A DNA stretch of 64,000 bases from Burkholderia sp. Ac-20365 (GCF_017104715.1 NZ_JAAGPI010000008.1:279390-343389); one strand, 5' to 3'; positions 24,946 to 33,807 are shown, counted from the stretch's first letter. The notes: a model not told the origin generated them from the letters alone. Numbers and translations: made by a program.

Positions 24946-27345
24946 TCAGTCGCCGTACGGTATCCAGATGTTCTTGACTTGTGTTGCCTGGCGCAGGAAC
25001 GCCGGGCCTTCGCTCGACGGGTCGAACCAGTCGAATGCGCGGCCATGGTCGACGAAGGTGCGCTTCAGATTGCCCACCGACTCGCGTTCGGCCAGCGCCG
25101 AATCCTTCGCGGAGCCGAAGCACCAGAGCGCATCGACATCGTCGTGCTTCGCGAGCGCGGGCAGCAATGCACCGCGTTCGCCCGTGACGATGTTGAGCAC
25201 GCCCGCGGGCACATCCGACGTCTCGACCACCTGATAGAAGTCGGTCACTGTAAGCGGACTCGACGAACTCGGCAACACTACAACACGATTGCCCATCGCC
25301 AGTGCAGGGGCAATCAGCGAAATGAAAGACAGGAGCGGCGCTTCGTCGGGGCACGCAATGCCGATCACGCCGAGCGGCTCGTTCATCGCGAGCGCGACGC
25401 CGCGCAGCGGCGGCGTATGCACCGCGCCGTCGAACTTGTCGGCCCATGCAGCGTACGTGAAGAGACGCGTCACCGATGCATCCACTTCGCGGCGCGCTTG
25501 CGTCTCGCTGACGCCCGTGCGTCGAACCAGTTGATGCGCGAATTCATGCGCGCGCACCGCGAGATTTTCAGCGAGGTAATAGATCACCTGCGCACGGTTG
25601 TGCGTAGTAGCCTGCGACCACTTCTGCGCGCCGCGCGCCGCCGCGACGGCATTGCGGATGTCCTTGCGATTGCCCTCGCCCACTTCGCCGACGACGGTGC
25701 CATCGGCGCCATAAACGGGCAGCGTGTAGCCGCTATCCGGCCGCGCCTGCTTGCCGCCGATAAAGAGCTTCGCGGTGCGGTCGATTGCAAATACATCGGC
25801 ACCTTGCGGCGCGTCTTGTGTCTGCGTCGACGCATCCGTCACACGATGCACCGGGCGGCGCTCTTCGAGTTCGAGCCATGCCTTCGGCTTCACGTATTCG
25901 TAGATGCCTTCGCGGCCGCCTTCGCGTCCATAACCCGACTCGCGATAGCCGCCGAAACCGACTGCGGCATCGAACAGATTCGTCGCGTTGACCCACACCA
26001 CGCCGCTTGCAAGGCGCGGCGCGATATCGAGCGCGCGGCCGATCGTCTCACTCCAGATGCTCGCGGCAAGGCCATAACGCGTGTTGTTAGCGAGCGCAAC
26101 GGCTTCGTCGGGCGTGCGGAACGTCATCGTTACGAGCACGGGGCCGAAAATTTCTTCCTGCGCAAGCGTCGACGCGGGCGCTACGCCTGTGACGAGCGTC
26201 GGCGGATAGAAGCAGCCGTCGGCGGGCACCGTCGTTTGCGTCGACTGATAAATCTCGCAACCTTCGAGGCGCCCCGCTTCGACGAGCGATTCGATGCGCT
26301 CCAGCTGCACCTTGTCGACGATCGCGCCGATATCGATGCTCTTGTCCAGCGACGGGCCAACGCGCAGCGTCGCCATGCGACGCTTGAGCTTGTCGATGAA
26401 GCGCGCCGCGACGCCTTCCTGCACCAGCAGACGCGAGCCTGCGCAGCACACCTGGCCCTGATTGAACCAGATCGCGTCGACGACGCCTTCGACTGCACCG
26501 TCGAGGTCGGCATCGTCGAACACGATGAACGGTGACTTGCCACCCAGTTCCAGTGTCAGCGATTTGCCCGTGCCTGCCGTCGCCGCGCGAATCTGGCGGC
26601 CCACTTCCGTCGAGCCGGTGAAGGCGATCTTGTCGACGCCCCAATGTTCGACGAGCGCGGCGCCCGTGCGCCCGTCGCCCGTGACGACGTTCAGCACGCC
26701 TTTGGGCAGGCCCGCGCGATGCGCCAGTTCCGCGAACAGCAGCGCCGTGAGCGGTGTGTATTCGGCCGGCTTCAGCACGACGCAGTTACCTGTTGCGATA
26801 GCAGGCGCGATCTTCCACGCGAGCATCAGCAATGGGAAATTCCAAGGCACGATCTGGCCGATCACACCGAGCGGCGCGAAGTCCTTGAACTCGCTGTCCT
26901 GCAGCTGCGCCCAGCCTGCGTGATGCAGAAAGTGCCTTGCTACAAGGGGGATATCGATGTCGCGCGTTTCGCGGATGGGCTTGCCGTTATCGAGTGCTTC
27001 GAGCACGGCAAAGAGTCGGCTGTGACGTTGCACCATGCGCGACAGCGCATACAGATGACGTGCGCGCCCGGCGCCGCCCAATGCCAGCCAGCCCGGCTGC
27101 GCGGCGCGCGCTGCGGCGACGGCGGCATCGACGTCAGCGGCATCGCCTTGTGAAATGTGCGCGAGCAGTTCGCCCGTCGCGGGTTCATGCGATGCGAAAC
27201 GCTCGCCCGCTGCGGGCGCGCGCCATCCACCGTCGATGAAATGGCCGAACGTCGCGTCATGCTGCGCGAGCCATGCACGCGCGGGTTGATCGTCCTCGGG
27301 TGCGGGACCGTACTCCATCGATGAAAAATACTCGGCTACGCTCAT
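24946..27345 (-). CDS. ALDH16-type two-domain aldehyde dehydrogenase
   Basis: The 799-residue protein has a complete aldehyde dehydrogenase domain at about residues 1-480: LELGGKSPFIVFDDADLDG for the general-base Glu region and FNQGQVCCAG for the catalytic Cys. A second, shorter ALDH-like domain at about 520-799 ends before any catalytic Cys segment. Length and layout fit the ALDH16 family. In this operon it would oxidise the acetaldehyde released by DeoC, using NAD, or another aldehyde from the same sugar. The ATG at 27343-27345, 13 bases after the deoC stop, is chosen over one at 27405 that overlaps deoC. Confidence 0.85.
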   Translation of the reverse strand: MSVAEYFSSMEYGPAPEDDQPARAWLAQHDATFGHFIDGGWRAPAAGERFASHEPATGELLAHISQGDAADVDAAVAAARAAQPGWLALGGAGRARHLYALSRMVQRHSRLFAVLEALDNGKPIRETRDIDIPLVARHFLHHAGWAQLQDSEFKDFAPLGVIGQIVPWNFPLLMLAWKIAPAIATGNCVVLKPAEYTPLTALLFAELAHRAGLPKGVLNVVTGDGRTGAALVEHWGVDKIAFTGSTEVGRQIRAATAGTGKSLTLELGGKSPFIVFDDADLDGAVEGVVDAIWFNQGQVCCAGSRLLVQEGVAARFIDKLKRRMATLRVGPSLDKSIDIGAIVDKVQLERIESLVEAGRLEGCEIYQSTQTTVPADGCFYPPTLVTGVAPASTLAQEEIFGPVLVTMTFRTPDEAVALANNTRYGLAASIWSETIGRALDIAPRLASGVVWVNATNLFDAAVGFGGYRESGYGREGGREGIYEYVKPKAWLELEERRPVHRVTDASTQTQDAPQGADVFAIDRTAKLFIGGKQARPDSGYTLPVYGADGTVVGEVGEGNRKDIRNAVAAARGAQKWSQATTHNRAQVIYYLAENLAVRAHEFAHQLVRRTGVSETQARREVDASVTRLFTYAAWADKFDGAVHTPPLRGVALAMNEPLGVIGIACPDEAPLLSFISLIAPALAMGNRVVVLPSSSSPLTVTDFYQVVETSDVPAGVLNIVTGERGALLPALAKHDDVDALWCFGSAKDSALAERESVGNLKRTFVDHGRAFDWFDPSSEGPAFLRQATQVKNIWIPYGD

Positions 27346-27358
27346 GGGATCGGTCTGC

Positions 27359-28369
27359 TCAGGCAACAGGGTGACGGTTGAAGGCGGAATAACGGCCAGT
27401 CGCATAGTATTCGAGCTGGCGTTCGATATCGGCGAGAAGACTGGACGCGCCGAAGCGGAACAGTTCGGGTTCGAGCCACGCGCGGCCCAGTTCTTCTTTC
27501 ATCAGGATCTGAAACGACAGCGCGGTCTTTGCGTTCGACACGCCGCCCGCCGGCTTGAAACCGATCAGCATGCCCGTGCGCGCGTGGTATTCGCGGATCA
27601 TGCGCGCCATCACGAGCGACACGTCGAGCGTCGCGTTCACGCCTTCCTTGCCCGTCGACGTCTTGATGAAATCGGCGCCTGCCATCATGCAGATCATCGA
27701 TGCGCGCGCAACGTTCGACAGCGTTTGAATATCGCCCGTCGCGAGGATCGCTTTCAGATGCGCTTCGCCGCATGCTGCGCGGAAGTCACGCACTTCGTCG
27801 TAGAGCGCCTGCCAGTTGCCCGTCAGGACATGCTCACGGGTGACGACGATGTCGATTTCCTGCGCGCCGTCCGCCACCGATGCTTCGATTTCCTTCAGTT
27901 TCAGCGGATGCGGAATCAGGCCAGCCGGGAAACCCGTCGATACCGCTGCAACGGGAATGCCGCTGCCGGCGAGTGCATCGACGGCGGCCGCGACGAAGCG
28001 GTGATACACGCACACGGCGCCTGTCGTGATGCTATGCGGCGGCACGCCGAGCGCGGCGAGGATGTCGGCGCGTACCGGCTGACGCGCTTTCGCACACAGA
28101 CGCCGCACACGGCCTTCCGTGTCGTCGCCATTGAGCGTCGTCAGGTCGATGCAGGTGACGGCTTTAAGCAGCCACGCGGCCTGCGCATCCTTCTTGACGG
28201 TGCGTCGCGTGCCGATGGTCGCGGTGCGCCTTTCGACAGCCGACTGGTTCACACGCAGGCCATCGAGCCATGCGAGATCGAAAGGCACGCCCGGATTGCG
28301 GGCGGGATGAATGTGGGCTGCGCGCCGCAGCGCGACCACCGACGAAGACTGCGTAGGAGCTTCAGGCAT
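27359..28369 (-). CDS. deoC: Deoxyribose-phosphate aldolase
   Basis: The 336-residue class I aldolase splits 2-deoxyribose-5-phosphate into acetaldehyde and glyceraldehyde-3-phosphate. The Schiff-base Lys236 lies in ADFIKTSTGKEG, the second Lys in GFKPAGGV, and the acid Asp173 in EIDIVV. It is longer than E. coli DeoC because of an N-terminal extension of about 65 residues, common in the longer DeoC subfamily. It heads an eight-gene minus-strand operon. I take the ATG at 28367-28369; an ATG at 28426 would add 19 residues. A DeoR-type operator lies 69-84 bases upstream. Confidence 0.9.
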   Translation of the reverse strand: MPEAPTQSSSVVALRRAAHIHPARNPGVPFDLAWLDGLRVNQSAVERRTATIGTRRTVKKDAQAAWLLKAVTCIDLTTLNGDDTEGRVRRLCAKARQPVRADILAALGVPPHSITTGAVCVYHRFVAAAVDALAGSGIPVAAVSTGFPAGLIPHPLKLKEIEASVADGAQEIDIVVTREHVLTGNWQALYDEVRDFRAACGEAHLKAILATGDIQTLSNVARASMICMMAGADFIKTSTGKEGVNATLDVSLVMARMIREYHARTGMLIGFKPAGGVSNAKTALSFQILMKEELGRAWLEPELFRFGASSLLADIERQLEYYATGRYSAFNRHPVA

Positions 28370-28437
28370 AGACGTCCACTGGTTTGTGCGATGCACAACA
28401 ACGGCTGATGGTTTATTTGCAGCCATCCTACATCGGT

Positions 28438-28453
28438 TGATAGAATTCTAACA
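28438..28453. promoter_or_regulatory. DeoR operator upstream of deoC
   Basis: TGATAGAATTCTAACA matches the E. coli DeoR operator palindrome TGTTAGAATTCTAACA at 15 of 16 positions. It lies between deoC and repeat copy 3, where the deoC promoter must be. With a DeoR orthologue encoded at the other end of the operon, repression from this site is the natural reading. Confidence 0.8.
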
Positions 28454-28593
28454 AGTGTCGTTATGATTGTTTCCAGATTTCACGCTTGCGCTTGCGCCTG
28501 AATATGCCGGTTGAGGCCTTGCCAGGTAAGGGTTTTGTCGGTGCCGACAGCAGGGATTGGTGTTTTCACCAGGGGTGTGATGGTGTGCTTCTG

Positions 28594-29334
28594 ATTTGTC
28601 TCGTGACGCTGGTTTGGTTTGCTTGTGTTTTTGCTGGCATCCGCGTGATGTTTTGCCTGCTTCAGGCGTTGCCCCTGTGCGGGGCGGCACTTACTTTCTT
28701 TGCCGCCGCAAAGAAAGTAAGCAAAGAAAGCGGGCTAACACCGCCCGTTCTTGACCTCCGCCTGAGGGCCCCCAACAGTTCCTCCACTTCACACGGTAAC
28801 TTCTCAGTCACCGCCCGCTGCCGGCGCCCGGAATAAGCGCCTCACCCATTTGAATCACCCGTAGCGTAGCTAGGGGCAGCGAATGGTTACGGCCGCCCAG
28901 GTGGCAAACTGTGTGTAGGTCGTAGTGCTTCACACCCAGGCGCTCCTACGACACCGATCCTGCTTTTCAGTCCGGAGTGAATACGTGTGCGCCGCGACAG
29001 CCTACACACAGTTTGCCGCTATAGAACGTAGGCAAATTGATCGCGCATGTGGCGACGCGGGAGCGGGAAGCGGGTGATGAGCCAATTCGAAGCGTTGGCA
29101 GCGGGCGTTGAGAAGAGCGATGCCGCGAACAGGACGGGGGCGTTGGGGGCCCGTGGGCAACTACAAGAACTGGCGGTGTTGAGCGGCTTTCTTTTGCCTA
29201 CTTTTCTTTGCCGCGGCAAAGAAAAGTAGGTGCCGCCCCGCACAGGGGCAACGCGTGAAGCGGGCAAGACAAAACGCGGATGCCAGCGCACAAGCGCAAG
29301 CAAAACAAAAAACCAAAAACCAAAAACCAAAACG
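28594..29334. repeat. Long palindromic dispersed repeat, copy 3 of 5
   Basis: Outer arms GGCATCCGCG lie at 28636-28645 and 29275-29284. The inner GGCAAACTGTGTG/CACACAGTTTGCC arms and the TTTCTTTGCCGC palindromes are present. The right tail is CAAAACAAAAAACC-type sequence. This copy is unusual because it lies between the 5' ends of two divergent units (deoC and hsp20) rather than at a gene's 3' end. The bases from 28454 to 28593 hold no gene. Confidence 0.9.
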
Positions 29335-29389
29335 CCATTTGCGGGCACCGCAACCCCTTTTCAACAGCCCATTTTTTGCAAAATCGGCA

Positions 29390-29418
29390 CTTGAAAGTTT
29401 CCACAGGCTTCCTATCTA
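29390..29418 (+). promoter_or_regulatory. Candidate heat-shock sigma factor (RpoH) promoter of the hsp20 pair
   Basis: CTTGAAA at 29390-29396 is followed after 14 bases by CCTATCTA at 29411-29418. This resembles the RpoH pattern CTTGAAA with a C-rich -10. It would leave a leader of about 125 bases before the first hsp20 ATG. Confidence 0.5.
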
Positions 29419-29547
29419 TCGACACATCAGCGCAGCAGCCGCACCAACCTATCGGCTCTGCATATATCCACTTCGTTTGTCGCGGCACGACGGGCACATC
29501 GGCATACTCAGGCCGGCGCGCTTCGCCGCTCAGAGGAGAGAGCGACC

Positions 29548-29988
29548 ATGAGTGACTTCTATTTCGGCACCGACCTGTTCAGCGAACTCGACCGCTTGCA
29601 GCGGCACGTGTCGGGTGCGTTCGGCGGCTTCCCTTCGAGCCTGCGTTCGAGCCGTTCGGGCGCGTTCCCGAACCTCAATATCGGCAGCACCGAAAACACG
29701 ATCGAAATCGTCGCGTTCGCACCCGGCATCGATCCAGCGAAGCTTGAACTATCGATCGACAAAGGTCTGCTGACCATCGCCGGCGAGCGCGCCGCTGCTC
29801 GCCCAGCGCGTGACGAAGGCGCACGCGCCTATGCGCAGGAGCGTTTCAACGGACCGTTCCGCCGCGTCGTCGAACTGCCGCAACAGGCCGATCCCGACAA
29901 CGTACAGGCACGCTACGTAGACGGCCTTCTGCTGATCACGGTCGGCAAGCGCGAAGCGTCGAAGCCGCGCGCAATCACGGTTCAATAA
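29548..29988 (+). CDS. Hsp20 family small heat-shock protein
   Basis: This is a 146-residue alpha-crystallin-type holdase. An N-terminal arm (FGTDLFSELDRLQRHVSGAF) precedes the crystallin domain from about residue 40 (IEIVAFAPGIDPAKLELSID, then GLLTIAGER) to the closing VDGLLLITVGKR. It prevents aggregation of unfolded proteins in the cytoplasm. GAGGAGAGAG lies before the ATG. It is 14 bases upstream of a second hsp20 gene, and the two proteins may form mixed oligomers. A candidate RpoH promoter lies upstream. Confidence 0.92.
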   Translation: MSDFYFGTDLFSELDRLQRHVSGAFGGFPSSLRSSRSGAFPNLNIGSTENTIEIVAFAPGIDPAKLELSIDKGLLTIAGERAAARPARDEGARAYAQERFNGPFRRVVELPQQADPDNVQARYVDGLLLITVGKREASKPRAITVQ

Positions 29989-30002
29989 TTCGAGGTGAAA
30001 TC

Positions 30003-30434
30003 ATGAGCGACAATACTCAAGTGACCCAGCGCGGAGACAGCACAGCGAGCAGCACAGCGAGCAGCGCAGCAAGCCGCAATAGCGCGCGCGAACAGGAACG
30101 CCGCGTGACCCTCACGCCGCCCGTCGATATCGTCGAAGACAGCAAGGCAGTGACGCTATGGGCGGATCTGCCCGGCGTGTCGAAAGAGAAACTCGACATT
30201 CGCGTGCATGACGGCAGCCTGTCGATCGAAGGCGAATCGGCGTTGCCCGCGCCATCTGCGGTACGGTTCTCGCATGCCGAAGTGCGTGCACCGTTCTTTG
30301 CGCGACGATTTACGATCAGCGACGACTTCGATACGTCGAAGATCGAAGCGAACCTGAAGGATGGCGTGCTCAAGCTCGTCATTCCGCGACGCGAACAGGC
30401 GCAGCCGCGGCGAGTCGAAGTGAAACTCGGCTAA
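30003..30434 (+). CDS. Hsp20 family small heat-shock protein, second of a pair
   Basis: The 143-residue protein has a Ser/Ala/Thr-rich N-terminal arm (residues 1-30) and a crystallin domain (VDIVEDSKAVTLWADLPGVS, LSIEGES, then LKDGVLKLVIPRRE). It is divergent from its neighbour, so the pair is an old duplication rather than a recent one. GAGGTGAAATC precedes the start. A terminator follows 16 bases after the stop, closing a two-gene operon. Confidence 0.92.
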   Translation: MSDNTQVTQRGDSTASSTASSAASRNSAREQERRVTLTPPVDIVEDSKAVTLWADLPGVSKEKLDIRVHDGSLSIEGESALPAPSAVRFSHAEVRAPFFARRFTISDDFDTSKIEANLKDGVLKLVIPRREQAQPRRVEVKLG

Positions 30435-30450
30435 GCGTTTGTTCAATGTG

Positions 30451-30488
30451 AAAAAAGAGCACCCGTGATTGCGGCGTGCTCTTTTTTT
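30451..30488. terminator. Terminator after the hsp20 pair
   Basis: GAGCAC (30457-30462) pairs with GTGCTC (30476-30481), extended by six As on the left and seven Ts on the right. It can end transcription from both the hsp20 operon and the convergent TPR protein gene, whose stop is eight bases away. Confidence 0.85.
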
Positions 30489-30495
30489 GTCCGCG

Positions 30496-32058
30496 CTAAT
30501 TCAGTTGATCCAGCGCGCTTCGCAAGTTCTTTATGACGTCGCTCCAGTCATTGCGCTTCGACTGACGGAACAGACGCATGTACTGATACCACGGACTGTC
30601 GTCGCGCTTCAGTTGCCAGCGCCAGTCGGGCGTGAACGGCAGCGCGATCCACACCGGCTTGCCGAGCGCGCCGGCAAGGTGCGCGACGGCGGTATCGACG
30701 GTAATGACCAGATCGAGTTGCGCGATCAGCGCGGCTGTTTCGGCGAACGTGTTCAATCGCCCGGACACATCACGCAATACACCACGCGTCATCAGCTCAT
30801 CGACTAACGCGCGATCGCCTTCGCGCACATCTTTCACCAGCGACACGAACTGCACATTCGCGTCGAACAACGACATGCACTGCGCAAGCGGTATCGAACG
30901 ATTGTGGTCGTTCAGATGCGTGCGGCTACCCGACCATACAATGCCAACACGCGGCCGCGTATCGTCTTGCGCGAACACATCCGCCCATTGCGCAAGCCAT
31001 TGCGAATCCACCTGCAAATAAGGGCTTTCGACACGCAGGTCCGCCTCGCGCACCTTGAGCGCAAACGCAAGACTGAGCATTGGAATGTGATAGTCGAATG
31101 CAGGCAACGGCGCAGTGTCGCCGATCACTTCAGCCGCACCGGGATAATCGCGCAGCAGCGGCAGCAACGCATCCTGAACCCGCACGACCACGCGCGCACC
31201 CATCGCGCTCAAACGTCCGACAAAGCGAATGAACTGCACCGTGTCGCCGAAACCCTGCTCGCCATGCACGAGTACCGTCTTGCCAGCAAGCGTCTGCTTG
31301 CCCGTCCACAGCGTCGCGTCCGGCAAGCCGTGACTCATCGTGCCGTCCAGCCAGCGCCATTCGTACTCGCGCCAGCCATGCTCGAATTCGCCTAGCAGCA
31401 GGTTGGTCTGCGCGCGGTTGGTCCGTGCGCCGGCGTCGTTCGCATCGATCGATATTGCCTTCTTGAACTGCTGCAACGCTGCGTCGAAGCGATGCAGGTC
31501 GCGCAACGCAACGCCCAGATTCACGTATGCACGCACGAAATTCGGCTTGAGCGCGATTGCCTGGCGGTACGCCGCGAGTTCTTCGTCATAGCGCTCCATC
31601 TGACCGAGCAGCGTGCCGCGGTTGTAATGAACCTCGGCCGATTGCGGATAGCGCTGTGCGAGCCGCGCGAGATATTGCAGCGCGCGTTCGTGATTGCCCG
31701 TCGCAACGAGTGACATCGCCACGCCATGCAGCGATTCCGCATGATCGGGATACGAGGCAAATACACGCTCGTACAGCGCGACAGCATCCGTATGACGCGC
31801 TGCAAGCTGACAGATGTGCGCAGCGAAATGAAGCTGCTGCGGGTTCGTCGATGCGGGCTGCGCCGCGCGCATCGCATAGTCGGCAGCGCGCGCGTAATCG
31901 CCCTGCTTCGCCGCGACGTAGCCGAGTGCTTCGAGTGCTTCGTTGTGGTTGGGATCGATCGACAGGATGCCGTGCAACAACACGGCCGCGTCGACGTATT
32001 GGCCGGCAGTGAACTTCTGCTGCGCGTCAGCGAGGGTTTGGGCGATATCGTGATTCAT
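30496..32058 (-). CDS. TPR protein with a C-terminal glycosyltransferase family 9-like domain
   Basis: The 520-residue protein begins with about six TPR units (such as YVDAAVLLHGILSIDPNHNE and VHYNRGTLLGQMERYDEELA) over residues 1-230. A GT9/heptosyltransferase-like domain follows (VLVHGEQGFGDTVQFIRFV, later VGIVWSGSRTHLND and DLVITVDTAVAHLAGALGKP). Such fusions are linked to protein or surface-glycan glycosylation; acceptor and donor are not evident here. It has no signal peptide and should be cytoplasmic. It lies alone on the minus strand. Confidence 0.82.
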   Translation of the reverse strand: MNHDIAQTLADAQQKFTAGQYVDAAVLLHGILSIDPNHNEALEALGYVAAKQGDYARAADYAMRAAQPASTNPQQLHFAAHICQLAARHTDAVALYERVFASYPDHAESLHGVAMSLVATGNHERALQYLARLAQRYPQSAEVHYNRGTLLGQMERYDEELAAYRQAIALKPNFVRAYVNLGVALRDLHRFDAALQQFKKAISIDANDAGARTNRAQTNLLLGEFEHGWREYEWRWLDGTMSHGLPDATLWTGKQTLAGKTVLVHGEQGFGDTVQFIRFVGRLSAMGARVVVRVQDALLPLLRDYPGAAEVIGDTAPLPAFDYHIPMLSLAFALKVREADLRVESPYLQVDSQWLAQWADVFAQDDTRPRVGIVWSGSRTHLNDHNRSIPLAQCMSLFDANVQFVSLVKDVREGDRALVDELMTRGVLRDVSGRLNTFAETAALIAQLDLVITVDTAVAHLAGALGKPVWIALPFTPDWRWQLKRDDSPWYQYMRLFRQSKRNDWSDVIKNLRSALDQLN

Positions 32059-32172
32059 GATGCAGCGGATCGGCGCAACGCCGCGTCGCGCCCGGAGAAG
32101 GAGGAACCGATTGTACGCGAGCCCTCACCCTGTTTCCGTTCCGCTACTGTCATGCCGTCCCGCGCCGCGTCA

Positions 32173-32502
32173 TCAAACTGACACGCGGATCTTGCGGTCT
32201 TTCTGCATTTCCTCGAGCTGCTTCTGCGCGTCGAGCTCCTTCCTGATCATTTCGCGGACTTTCTGTATGACCTTTTCACGCTCGTCAGGCGGCATGTTCT
32301 TCAGATCTTCTTCCGTGATGCCGAGTTTCGCGAGGATCATTTTCTCGATCCGCTCGCCCGTCGAACCTTTCGTGTAATCGGTCAGCTGATCGAGCAGTTC
32401 CTTGAAACTCGGCTTGTTGCCCGCCTGCGCGCCGGCGCTGCTACCAGGCACGCTATTCGTGCTGCCCGTGCCCATCGTGCCGATGTTGTTCGTCGTCTGC
32501 AT
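32173..32502 (-). CDS. Small hypothetical protein with a charged helical C-terminus
   Basis: The 109-residue protein has a low-complexity Thr/Ser/Gly N-terminus (residues 1-30) and then a helical, highly charged region (FKELLDQLTDYTKGSTGERI, ILAKLGITEEDLKNMPPDER, IRKELDAQKQLEEMQKDRK) likely to form a coiled coil. I do not recognise its function. It is upstream of the TPR-GT9 gene on the same strand, 114 bases away. GGGGAA precedes the ATG. Confidence 0.6.
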   Translation of the reverse strand: MQTTNNIGTMGTGSTNSVPGSSAGAQAGNKPSFKELLDQLTDYTKGSTGERIEKMILAKLGITEEDLKNMPPDEREKVIQKVREMIRKELDAQKQLEEMQKDRKIRVSV

Positions 32503-32591
32503 GGTTTGCGTTCCCCGAAGTCTTGTTGATATTCGAATCTGACATCTGCATTACGCTTTGCGCAGCACTTTAGTCACGACGAACGCGCACG

Positions 32592-32831
32592 TCAACGGTT
32601 GTTCGATGACACATTCGGACACAAACAACACCTGATCCAGCCGACCAGCGCGAGCAGCATGAGCCCCGCGCCGCCGAGCACGGGTTCACGCCACGCGACG
32701 AGCGCGATGAACGTGAACGCGCGGGCGCCTGCCAGCAGCGCGAATCCGGCGATAGCGCCCGAAGCCATATCGATTGCGTCCTGCACGCGTGCGTACGCGG
32801 CAGCGTTCAGCGCGACGGCGGGCTCATGCAT
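32592..32831 (-). CDS. Small hypothetical membrane protein
   Basis: The 79-residue protein has a hydrophobic centre with two likely transmembrane helices (GAIAGFALLAGARAFTFIAL and LGGAGLMLLALVGWI) and a C-terminal CCLC segment. AAGGAG precedes the ATG. No family is recognised. It lies 43 bases after the SnoaL-like gene on the same strand, so the two may be co-transcribed. Confidence 0.55.
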   Translation of the reverse strand: MHEPAVALNAAAYARVQDAIDMASGAIAGFALLAGARAFTFIALVAWREPVLGGAGLMLLALVGWIRCCLCPNVSSNNR

Positions 32832-32874
32832 GATGGTTCTCCTTATCCTCGTATGTGGGATCGCTGGCGATGCG

Positions 32875-33243
32875 TCAGGCGGCGCCCGGCGCTTCGTCGA
32901 GAAAGCCCGTGACGGATTGCAGCCGCCCGCGCGTATCGATCACGCCGAAGTCGGAACCCTTGACGATCGCAGCGCCCGACGGCGTCAGCAGTTCCCACGA
33001 AAAGCGCAGGCGGTTTGCGAAGCCGTCGACGTCCGTCGTGCGGCGAAACGTGTGATGCGGAAAGCGTTCATGGACGGCGCGGATCATCGCGTCGATGCCG
33101 TCATGTCCGCTGCCGGACAGAAGCGGATCGAGATAGGCAGCGTCGTTCGCCCAGGTCGCCGAGATCAGTTCGCGGCGGCGGCCGGCGTCCGTCTCGTTCC
33201 AGGCGTCGAAGTAACGGCCGATCAGTGCGGTATGCGCGTTCAT
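32875..33243 (-). CDS. SnoaL-like / NTF2-fold protein
   Basis: This 122-residue single-domain protein has the NTF2/SnoaL pattern: LIGRYFDAWNETDAGRRREL at the N-terminus, a central DPLLSGSGHDGIDAMI, then RFSWELLTPSG and the closing strand with GSDFGVIDTRGRL. Members are small cyclases, isomerases or ligand-binding proteins, and this sequence does not reveal which. AAGGAG precedes the ATG at 33241-33243. Confidence 0.75.
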   Translation of the reverse strand: MNAHTALIGRYFDAWNETDAGRRRELISATWANDAAYLDPLLSGSGHDGIDAMIRAVHERFPHHTFRRTTDVDGFANRLRFSWELLTPSGAAIVKGSDFGVIDTRGRLQSVTGFLDEAPGAA

Positions 33244-33439
33244 CGCGGACTCCTTCAGTGAGTGGATGGTCGAGATGTCCGCCGCGTACTGCGTGTTTGC
33301 GGCGGCCTCGGACTGAAGATTCGTCGATGAACGTCTGCGGGTCGATTACGCGGGAGGTAATGATCCGGCAGCACGCGCGCGCTCAGCGAACGCGCGTGCC
33401 GGAGAAAAAGGTAGGCGGAGTCGCTTCGCGAAGTGCGTG

Positions 33440-33694
33440 CTACGCCTTCGCGGTGCTGATCTGATCGGCGAGGCGCCGGCCTTCGTCATAGCCCGCTTCG
33501 CGCGCCTCCTCTTCGCTATGGAACGTCGCGACAAGTTGCTGGAAGCGGCGGCTTTTCCCTTCGATATGCGCGTCGGCGCCGTGATGGCACACGTAGCCGA
33601 TGTAGTGCCACAAGGTCTCCGGCACGGGCGGCCCGTAGGCCGTGACAGGAAGCACCCAGACTTCCTGGCCGTTGTGCTCGATCTTGTCCCACAT
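33440..33694 (-). CDS. Conserved hypothetical protein, 84 residues
   Basis: The small soluble protein (MWDKIEHNGQEVWVLPVTAY start, later FHSEEEAREAGYDEGRRLAD) starts at an ATG with GGAGG upstream. The C-terminal helix looks like the kind that packs on a short beta sheet. I do not recognise a function. It is divergent from the XRE regulator gene with a 113-bp gap. Confidence 0.6.
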   Translation of the reverse strand: MWDKIEHNGQEVWVLPVTAYGPPVPETLWHYIGYVCHHGADAHIEGKSRRFQQLVATFHSEEEAREAGYDEGRRLADQISTAKA

Positions 33695-33807
33695 GTTCGC
33701 CTCCGGAACGGTCGCAAGGGTCTTCAGTATGAGCGCGTTTGGCCGTGGCGCGTTGCTTTACCTCCGAGGTAATGGAATCGCGGCGAGGTTTGGCTATCAT
33801 CGACGCC

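Noticed and set aside
24289..26535. A 748-codon open frame opposite the kinase, mutarotase and ALDH16 genes
   Set aside because: Arg/His-rich composition without motifs. It spans three real genes on the other strand.
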